Part shown: one piece after another, positions 41,601 to 47,813 of the stretch | How the letters are laid out: each line of letters starts with the position of its first letter | Numbering within the stretch: the stretch's first letter is position 1 | Source of the DNA: an uncultured Clostridia bacterium | Lineage (GTDB): Bacteria; Bacillota; Clostridia; Christensenellales; UBA1242 | DNA: 47,813 bases | Assembly: GCA_944350015.1 (NCBI GenBank) | Contig: CALVNW010000010.1 | Span: forward strand, 1-47,813 | Direction: 5' to 3' | Notes under the pieces: generated by a model | Seen by the model: the letters and a program-made list of their open reading frames with translations, nothing else | Told to the model about the DNA's origin: nothing | Database searches by the model: none | Program-made: the position numbers and the translations under genes

Positions 41601-42551
41601 ATGGAAAATATAATTGTGGTTGATAATCTAACTCAAGATTACGGGCACGGTAGAGGTGTCTTTGATGTCTCTTTTGTTGTTAAAAAAGGGGAAGTGTTTG
41701 GCTTTTTAGGTCCAAACGGTGCAGGCAAGTCAACGACAATACGCCATATTATGGGCTTTTCAAAGGCTCAGAAAGGCAGAATTGAAGTTTTTGGACTTGA
41801 AACATTTTCAAATTACTATAAAATCCTTGATAAAGTTGGTTATCTTCCAGGCGAAATTGCCTTGCCAGAAGGCTTGACAGGCTGGGAGTTTATCAAGATG
41901 ATGTGGAGCTTAAGGAAGGTTGAAAATAAGGAAAGGCTTGAATATTTGCTTGATATGTTTAAGCTCGACCCTTCTGGCGAAACTAAAAAGATGAGCCTTG
42001 GTGACAAACGAAAGCTTGCAATTGTCACAGCCTTTATGCACGACCCAGAACTTCTTGTCCTTGACGAACCAACAAGCGGGCTTGACCCTGTAATGCAACA
42101 GAGGTTTATCGACTTTGTAAAAGAGGAGAAGAAGCGTGGCAAGACCATACTTTTATCTTCGCATATGTTCAACGAAGTTGAGGCAACTTGTGACCGTATT
42201 GCGATAATTAAAGATGGCAGAATTGTCTCAGAATTTGACACCAGCGATATAACGCACAACGAAAACAAAAACTTTGAAGTTGTCTTTAAAAATGAGGACG
42301 AATTTAGTAAAGTGCTTGAAATTTTGCCAAAATTACGCAAAAATACCATAAAAATCAAGCAAATTTCAGTAAAAACCTTTGATAAAGATAAATTGACGAT
42401 AATAATTGCCGTAAATGACAATGATATAAACGCCCTTGTTCAAATGCTCAGCGACTATAGTGTTCAGTCTTTTAAGCAGGTCAAGTTTACCCTTGAAGAC
42501 TACTTTATGCAGTTCTATAGGGAAGACAAAAAGTTTAGGCTGGAGGTGTAA
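41601..42551 (+). CDS. ABC transporter ATP-binding protein 1
   Basis: The protein is 316 aa, a BcrA/CcmA-type ATPase. It has Walker A LGPNGAGKST (35-44), signature MSLGDKRKL (a drug-export-type variant of LSGGQ), Walker B LLVLDEPTSGLDP and the H-loop LSSHMF. The last ~90 residues are a regulatory-type tail. It is followed by a related ATPase 1 base on and a permease; together they make a heteromeric exporter. GAAAGGAG lies before the ATG. Confidence 0.93.
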   Translation: MENIIVVDNLTQDYGHGRGVFDVSFVVKKGEVFGFLGPNGAGKSTTIRHIMGFSKAQKGRIEVFGLETFSNYYKILDKVGYLPGEIALPEGLTGWEFIKMMWSLRKVENKERLEYLLDMFKLDPSGETKKMSLGDKRKLAIVTAFMHDPELLVLDEPTSGLDPVMQQRFIDFVKEEKKRGKTILLSSHMFNEVEATCDRIAIIKDGRIVSEFDTSDITHNENKNFEVVFKNEDEFSKVLEILPKLRKNTIKIKQISVKTFDKDKLTIIIAVNDNDINALVQMLSDYSVQSFKQVKFTLEDYFMQFYREDKKFRLEV

Positions 42552-42552
42552 T

Positions 42553-43692
42553 ATGGAAAGCATAATTGTCGCAAAAGATTTAACAAAAGATTATGGCGAA
42601 AATAGAGGCATATTTGGCTTAAATTTTGAAATCAAAAAGGGTGAAGTATTTGGCTTTGTTGGCACAAATGGCAGTGGGAAAACAACGACAATACGTCATA
42701 TTATGGGCTTTTTAAAGCCTCAAAAAGGCTCTATCACTGTGATGGGACTTGATGCTTGGAAGGATTCTTGTGAGATAAAAAAATATGTCGAGTATGTGCC
42801 TGGAGAGATTGCTTTTCCAGACCTTGTTGACGGAACAACCTTTTTGAAGGCACAAGCCGAACTTTTAGGGCTTGAAAATATGGACTATGCAAATTATCTT
42901 GTCGATAAACTTCAGCTTGACCCGTCTGCCAACTTAAAGAGGATGAGTAAGGGTATGAAGCAAAAAACAGCCATTGTCTCAGCGTTTATGGCAGATAAGG
43001 ATATACTTATCCTAGATGAGCCAAGCACAGGACTTGACCCCTTGATGCGAGAAACCTTTGTTGAGCTTTTGCTTGAAGAGAAGGCAAAGGGCAAAACCAT
43101 ACTTATGAGCAGTCAAAGTTTTGACGAACTTGAGGACGTGTGTGATAGGGTTGCACTCATCTTTAATGGTAGAATTATCGACATTGCCAACATAAAAGAG
43201 ATACATAATATAGGTTATAAAACCTATAAGATTGAGTTTCTTGATAGAGAGGACTATTTAAAATTCAAAAAGCTTAAGTATGAGATAGTTAGAGACCAAG
43301 AAAAGTATAGCCAGGTGACTATAAAAATAGAAGATAAGAATTTAAATAGGCTATTTAATACGCTAAAAAATTATAAGCTTAAGTTTATCTCTGAGATTAA
43401 ATACAATCTTGAGAAATATTTTAAGGATGTTCTAGCAAGAGAATATCAAAAACAAGAGAAAGAGAATAAACTTGAAAATATGTCGCTTAGAAAAGTGCGC
43501 AAGGTGATTAAACACGAACATAAAAAGGTTGAAAAGAAAGAAAATTTGGAAGAGAAAAATGAAAAGTTTTTCAATAAACCAAAGGTAAAAGCTGAGAAGA
43601 AAGAGAACAAGATGCACAAAAAAGAAGATAAACAGGTAAAAAAGATATTAAAAAAGGATAAAAAACAAGTAGAGGAGGATAAAGATGTTTAG
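42553..43692 (+). CDS. ABC transporter ATP-binding protein 2 with charged tail
   Basis: The protein is 379 aa, starting at ATG 42553 with GGAGGTG; longer upstream frames overlap the first ATPase gene and are rejected. It has Walker A VGTNGSGKTT, signature MSKGMKQKTA and Walker B ILILDEPSTGLDP. It is paralogous to the previous gene (MESIIV.DLTKDYG matches MENIIV.DLTQDYG). The C-terminal ~80 residues are highly Lys/Glu-rich (EKENKLENMSLRKVRKVIKH), probably unstructured and able to touch lipid or nucleic acid. It overlaps the permease by 8 bases. Confidence 0.9.
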   Translation: MESIIVAKDLTKDYGENRGIFGLNFEIKKGEVFGFVGTNGSGKTTTIRHIMGFLKPQKGSITVMGLDAWKDSCEIKKYVEYVPGEIAFPDLVDGTTFLKAQAELLGLENMDYANYLVDKLQLDPSANLKRMSKGMKQKTAIVSAFMADKDILILDEPSTGLDPLMRETFVELLLEEKAKGKTILMSSQSFDELEDVCDRVALIFNGRIIDIANIKEIHNIGYKTYKIEFLDREDYLKFKKLKYEIVRDQEKYSQVTIKIEDKNLNRLFNTLKNYKLKFISEIKYNLEKYFKDVLAREYQKQEKENKLENMSLRKVRKVIKHEHKKVEKKENLEEKNEKFFNKPKVKAEKKENKMHKKEDKQVKKILKKDKKQVEEDKDV

Positions 43693-45385
43693 TAAAGCGC
43701 TTTTCAAACAATCAATGAAAGCAAACTGGGTGAAGTGGCTATCAGCGACACTTTCCACCTGTATAATGCTTGCAATAGTAATTATAGTGCTTGGCAATCT
43801 TGGTATAAACAACATAAGAGACTCGCTAAAAGCCGTGTTTACTCAAGCTGACCAGCAATCATATCTAAAAGAGAACGTTTTAGATAGCTATGATATCTAT
43901 CTATCCTCTGTTGGGCTTGAAAACACACTTCAAACTATGGATGCGGGGACCTATCAAACAGCTTATGGCTTAATAGTGGCACCCTATGTTGACGCGATTG
44001 ACCAGTACAGACAAGAAAATGACGGCGCCGAGCCCGACGAGACTGCCTTAGCCGAAATAAGAGCAAGTGTAGTTGAGACAAACGCACCACTTCTATCGCT
44101 GGGTGGCGGAACAATAGGAATGTCTTTCACACTAGAAGAGGCGAAGATGTTTTTAAATGAGCTGTATCTAACGTACGACCAAAATAGGTTTACTCCTGAC
44201 GACCAACTTAGCACAAATATGGCAAACCTTCTTAGAACAACCTATCTTAACCTAATCTATACCAATGCGTATGCACAGGCGCAAGGACAGCAGGGCTCAA
44301 CTTCGGCGCAAGCAGAATATTCGGCAACTAAAATGAGAGAACTTATTGCAGGCGCAATGGACTCCTACCAAACACCAGAAGGTGAGTTTGATGAAAGTCT
44401 ATACAAAGCTGACGCTTTAGCAAACATTACCACAATGATGCGTGATGTAACTTACTATACATATTATAATCAATATATTGGCTTAGGTTTTTCAAATGAA
44501 GATGCAAACCAAAAAGCAAACGAGTATGCAATAGCTGTAAAAGTTATCGCAGACACGACAATAAACACCTATGAGCTTTGGCTAGCAGAGCTTACCACAG
44601 ACGAGAGTGGCGCTCCACTTGAGCTGACTGATGAAGAGATGCAAAGCGCTATCACTCAAGCAAGAGATGAGGCAACCGCCAGCATCACCGACCAAATAGA
44701 TAGCGAAGTTGCCGTAGCACTAGAAGAACTAGGCAATATGGATATCTATGGCTTGATAGTTGGTGCGATATTCTTTAGAATTGCTGGACTTTTAATGCCA
44801 ATGGTGTTTGTAATTATGACGGCAAACAGCCTTCTTGCAGGTCAAGTTGATAGTGGGTCAATGGCTTACGTGCTTTCAACGCCAACCAAGAGACGCACCG
44901 TCACAGTAACTCAAATGACGTATATGATAGTATCACTCTTCGCAATGTTTGCACTTCTGACAATCACAAGCGTCATAGCAGTGTTTATTTCGGGTGGGAA
45001 CGCCTTTGCGATAAATTATTCAGAGATTTTACTTTTTAACCTTGGTGCCTTTTTAACGATGTTTGCCTTTGCGGGCTTTACCTTTATGTGTTCGGCACTA
45101 TTTAATAGAACAAAATATTCAATGGGAATAGGTGGCGGTATATCAATATTTTCTTTGGTATGCACCATCTTAGGCTTGTTTGGCTCAACAATTGTGCCAT
45201 CAGCAATGAGAATTAATGCAATGAACTTCTTTAACTACCTATCAATCATAACCCTTTATGACACAGTGTCAATTATGAGCGGTTCGCTAAGTTGCCTATG
45301 GAAGTTTGGAATACTTCTCCTAATCGGCATAGCAACCTTTATCGTCGGCATATTCCGCTTTGACAAAAAGGATTTACCGTTGTAG
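43685..45385 (+). CDS. ABC transporter permease with large extracytoplasmic domain
   Basis: The protein is 566 aa. One N-terminal TM helix (about 17-37, KWLSATLSTCIMLAIVIIVL), an extracytoplasmic region of about 310 residues (about 45-355; acidic, Ala/Thr/Gln-rich), then five TM helices (LIVGAIFFRIAGLLMPMVFV onward to the end). This is an ABC-2-type half with an enlarged soluble loop. With the two ATPases it likely exports a peptide, lipid or drug. The substrate cannot be read. The expression unit is ended by the terminator at 45421-45448. Confidence 0.85.
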   Translation: MFSKALFKQSMKANWVKWLSATLSTCIMLAIVIIVLGNLGINNIRDSLKAVFTQADQQSYLKENVLDSYDIYLSSVGLENTLQTMDAGTYQTAYGLIVAPYVDAIDQYRQENDGAEPDETALAEIRASVVETNAPLLSLGGGTIGMSFTLEEAKMFLNELYLTYDQNRFTPDDQLSTNMANLLRTTYLNLIYTNAYAQAQGQQGSTSAQAEYSATKMRELIAGAMDSYQTPEGEFDESLYKADALANITTMMRDVTYYTYYNQYIGLGFSNEDANQKANEYAIAVKVIADTTINTYELWLAELTTDESGAPLELTDEEMQSAITQARDEATASITDQIDSEVAVALEELGNMDIYGLIVGAIFFRIAGLLMPMVFVIMTANSLLAGQVDSGSMAYVLSTPTKRRTVTVTQMTYMIVSLFAMFALLTITSVIAVFISGGNAFAINYSEILLFNLGAFLTMFAFAGFTFMCSALFNRTKYSMGIGGGISIFSLVCTILGLFGSTIVPSAMRINAMNFFNYLSIITLYDTVSIMSGSLSCLWKFGILLLIGIATFIVGIFRFDKKDLPL

Positions 45386-45420
45386 GAAATCATTTTTGAA
45401 CAGGGGTGAGATGTTATACA

Positions 45421-45449
45421 AAAAATCGGATGCAAAAGTCCGATTTTTT
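45421..45449. terminator. Bidirectional terminator between transporter and glmM
   Basis: AAAAATCGGA (45421-45430) pairs with TCCGATTTTT (45439-45448). A-runs on the left and T-runs on the right let it serve both converging transcripts. Confidence 0.85.
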
Positions 45450-45528
45450 AAGCGATTAATTTAATATGTTATTAACATAATACAAATATAACTGTAAGTG
45501 TAATAGTTTTTAGAGGTGGCTTAAGTGA

Positions 45529-46833
45529 TTAATTTCCAGCACTATTAATCTCATTTACCATCCGCTCTAGTTCCTGCGCGCAGGCTAGGGCGGTGTTTTT
45601 GTTCCTATGCTCGCACATTATTCTTATCTTGTTTTCAGTGCCACTTGCACGCACTAAAATTCTACCATTGTCCTTAAACTCTTGTTTGAAGGATAGTATC
45701 GTCTTGGTTAATTTTTCAGAGTTTAATATCCTAAATTTGTCAACAACCTTAACATTTATATTGATTTGCGGGAATTTTTTGTAATTTACCAGTTTTGAGA
45801 GTGGTTTTTTGCTGTTTTTTATAATTTTTGCAAGATTTAATCCTACTAAAAGCCCGTCACCTGTAGTGCTATGAGATTTTATAATTATATGTCCTGACGG
45901 CTCTCCGCCAAGCAAGATGTTTTTATTTTTCATAATTTCAATGACATATTTGTCACCAACATCGGCGCGATATAGCACGCATCCCTTTTTCTCTAAGGCG
46001 TTTTCAAGCCCTTTGTTTGTCATACTTGTGCCTACTAATTGTGAGCAGTTTTTGTGGAAACTTGAAAGCACATACAAGATATCATCTCCATCGACAATTT
46101 TACCATTTTCATCACAAGCGATAATTCGGTCACCATCTCCATCAAAGGATAGGCCTAAGTCACAATGCTTTTGCCTCACGACGTCGGCGATAACATTTGG
46201 ATAAAGCGCTCCGCAACCGCCATTTATACTAAGCCCGTCAGTCTTATCATTGAGTGACAATACTTTTGCGTTAAGTTTTTTAAAAATTGCCTTCGCGTAT
46301 TTGCCACAAGCTCCGTTTCCGCAGTCTATCACAATTTTAAGCCCGCCAAGGTCGCCAATATCTAAGATGATGTTATTTAAATAGAGCTTTAATAGGGTGG
46401 GGCTAAACTGATAGTGACCAATCTTGCTAAAAGGCACGCTTGCTGGAAACATAAATTTGCGTTCAATGTCTGCCTCCTGTTGCTCGCCAATTTTGTAGCC
46501 GTCCTTGTCAAATATTTTTATACCGTTATACTCGGGTGGGTTGTGACTTGCCGAAATCATAATGCCGTAGTCGCATTTAAGTTTGCGCGTCAAAAAGGCT
46601 ATTGCAGGCGTAGACAGCACACCAACATTTATTACATTGACGCCGTTTTGCATAAGTCCATTTGCAACAGAGAGCAGTATTATATCACCAGTAACTCTTG
46701 TGTCCTTGCCTATTATCACTTTCTTATTTTCACAGAATCTGCTTAGACTATTTCCACACTTAAAAGCAAGCCCAGGCGTCAGCTCCTCGCCATAGATGCC
46801 ACGCAGTCCATCAGTACCAAAATAAATTCCCAT
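45529..46833 (-). CDS. glmM: Phosphoglucosamine mutase
   Basis: The protein is 434 aa. It has FGTDGLRGIYGEELTP (substrate entry), the phosphoserine loop ISASHNPPEYNGIK with catalytic S96, the metal motif SFDGDGDRIIACDE, and RASGTENKIRIMCE near the end. GlmM makes glucosamine-1-phosphate for UDP-GlcNAc and peptidoglycan. It is slightly shorter than usual (about 445). It is downstream of a GlmU-acetyltransferase-like gene, so the two form a minus-strand operon making UDP-GlcNAc. AAGGAG lies before the ATG. Confidence 0.95.
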   Translation of the reverse strand: MGIYFGTDGLRGIYGEELTPGLAFKCGNSLSRFCENKKVIIGKDTRVTGDIILLSVANGLMQNGVNVINVGVLSTPAIAFLTRKLKCDYGIMISASHNPPEYNGIKIFDKDGYKIGEQQEADIERKFMFPASVPFSKIGHYQFSPTLLKLYLNNIILDIGDLGGLKIVIDCGNGACGKYAKAIFKKLNAKVLSLNDKTDGLSINGGCGALYPNVIADVVRQKHCDLGLSFDGDGDRIIACDENGKIVDGDDILYVLSSFHKNCSQLVGTSMTNKGLENALEKKGCVLYRADVGDKYVIEIMKNKNILLGGEPSGHIIIKSHSTTGDGLLVGLNLAKIIKNSKKPLSKLVNYKKFPQININVKVVDKFRILNSEKLTKTILSFKQEFKDNGRILVRASGTENKIRIMCEHRNKNTALACAQELERMVNEINSAGN

Positions 46834-46915
46834 ATTTTCTCCTTTTATTTAAAAAAACAACAAATTTTCAAAAATTTTGATGTTTTTAATAATTTTTTTG
46901 ATAATTTTCAATAAA

Positions 46916-47527
46916 TTACCAATATTTTTTAGCTTTTCCACTCTTGTTTTCTTGCCTTGCTCTTCCTATAACAAAGTCGCCGGCGTTGACATTGTCAGTC
47001 ACCGTTGTGCCAGCGCAAATAAAACTGTCGCTATCAATCTTAACCGGCGCAATGATGTTGCAATTTGACCCCACAAAAACGTGATTGCCTAGGTTGCATC
47101 TATTTTTGCTCTTACCGTTATAGTTTGCAAAAATAACACCACAACCTATGTTGCAGTCATCTCCAATGTCGCAGTCACCAACATATGCAAGGTGACTTAT
47201 TTTATTTCTCTGACCTAGTACAGAATTTTTTATCTCGACAAAGTTGCCAATTTTGCATCCGTCGCCGATTACACTGCCTGGGCGAACTCTCGCAAAAGGT
47301 CCGATAGTGACATCATTTTTAATCTGACTTTTTTCAATTACACTTGAAAAAATCTGGCAGTTTTTACCAATATTGCTATCTATAATAAAATTGTTAGGAA
47401 GTAGCGTTGCATTATCTCCAATCTCGCAGTCGCCATCTATGTGGTTGTTTTCATAGATGACAACATTTTTGCCGAACTTTATATTTTTGCCTATGTAACA
47501 ACTATCTTTATTTAAAAATTTAACCAT
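46916..47527 (-). CDS. Stand-alone GlmU acetyltransferase-type left-handed beta helix
   Basis: I choose ATG 47527 (203 aa) with GGGAG 8 bases upstream; a longer frame has no such site. Hexapeptide repeats (IGKNIKFGKNVVIYEN, IGDNATLLPNN) are followed by the GlmU acetyltransferase core: GPFARVRPGSVIGDG, IGNFVEIKNSVLG, ISHLAYVGDCDIGDDCNIGCG, IFANYNGKSKNRC, VFVGSNCNIIAPV, ICAGTTVTDNV. The likely catalytic His is in SHLAYVG. In most bacteria this is the C-terminal half of GlmU, but the N-terminal uridyltransferase is absent here. It lies 82 bp upstream of glmM. The uridyltransferase must be elsewhere. Confidence 0.85.
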   Translation of the reverse strand: MVKFLNKDSCYIGKNIKFGKNVVIYENNHIDGDCEIGDNATLLPNNFIIDSNIGKNCQIFSSVIEKSQIKNDVTIGPFARVRPGSVIGDGCKIGNFVEIKNSVLGQRNKISHLAYVGDCDIGDDCNIGCGVIFANYNGKSKNRCNLGNHVFVGSNCNIIAPVKIDSDSFICAGTTVTDNVNAGDFVIGRARQENKSGKAKKYW

Positions 47528-47599
47528 ATTTTCTCCCTTTCCTATTTGCATACTATCTTTTATGAAATTGTAATAGCTTTGTTGAGAATTATTTTTAGA

Positions 47600-47813
47600 T
47601 ATATTATCGGAAGCCGAACTTGCTTGCAAGGGTGAGGCTGATGGTTATACACACTATGTGATGGACACAATTTATTGTGTTTTTGCGTTTAGCAAAATTA
47701 AAATTTAACTTGTTTAAATTTTAGCATCACATAGTTTATATTATCGGAAGCCGAACTTGCTTGCAAGGGTGAGGCTGATGGTTATACACACTATGTGATG
47801 GACACAATTTATT
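47600..47813. repeat. Tandem 137-bp repeat with foldable units, cut by window end
   Basis: The 77 bases at 47600-47676 recur without a change at 47737-47813 (the window end), a period of 137. Each unit has a hairpin AGCC...GGCT with inner CTTGC/GCAAG, and a branched part: outer stem ACTATGTGATG (47653-47663) / CATCACATAGT (47725-47735) enclosing ACACAAT/ATTGTGT (47665-47680) and TAAAATTTAA/TTAAATTTTA (47699-47723). It is upstream of the GlmU-like gene. More copies may follow outside the window. Confidence 0.85.

Noticed and set aside
47600-47813. Integron attC array
   Set aside because: GTTATAC departs from the GTTRRRY core, no integrase is seen, and the unit lacks the attC arrangement.

Overview
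The window looks like a low-GC Bacillota (Clostridia-type) chromosome. The evidence is a free-standing Spo0A-type DNA-binding domain, a T-box leader in front of ileS, a long SRP RNA of the Bacillus/Clostridium type with an Alu-like domain, strong AGGAGG ribosome sites with some TTG starts, and the topA / trmFO-like / hslV / hslU gene order. I cannot fix the genus; an uncultured gut lineage is a guess.

Region 1 (1-14180) is the end of an integrated mobile element. Its right border is the 3' half of a tRNA-Arg(CCU) gene (14137-14180) followed by the old tRNA terminator. This is what site-specific integration into a tRNA gene leaves behind. The element carries an excisionase-like HTH gene cut by the window edge, a probable winged-helix/DnaA-N-like replication protein beside AT-rich repeats, and a large minus-strand defence-like cluster. 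The cluster has two parts. The first is a Phd-type antitoxin-like gene overlapping a cytosine-C5 methyltransferase, with its own promoter and terminator. The second is a six-gene operon with its own strong promoter and terminator: a 72-aa protein, a GHKL ATPase, an unknown 297-aa protein, a DUF6339-like protein, a fused EcoRI-type adenine methyltransferase/cytosine-C5 methyltransferase, and a LAGLIDADG-like protein. This operon is the best candidate for a little-described system. A DUF4143 AAA ATPase and four small genes of unknown function fill the rest of the element. No integrase lies inside the window.

Region 2 (14181-29600) is mostly core genome: a Spo0A-C-domain protein, an AlkD-like repair protein, comM, dprA, topA, a divergent trmFO homologue, hslVU, a tcdA-like gene, trxA, a cysteine desulfurase, a degenerate NifU/IscU-like protein, small envelope proteins, the SRP RNA (minus strand) and a CBS-domain protein.

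Region 3 (29600-47813) holds a T-box-controlled class-2-like ileS, an rRNA methyltransferase-like gene overlapping a RluA-family pseudouridine synthase, pepF, an MBL-fold hydrolase with a membrane protein, a two-gene cassette of unknown function, a tandem ABC transporter (two ATPases and one permease), and glmM behind a stand-alone GlmU-like acetyltransferase domain.

Outside the genes, three intergenic stretches (23938-24018, 25285-25500, 47600-47813) share an architecture: a perfect or near-perfect outer stem enclosing several hairpins. The last one is tandemly repeated. They look like a family of mobile or structured repeat elements.
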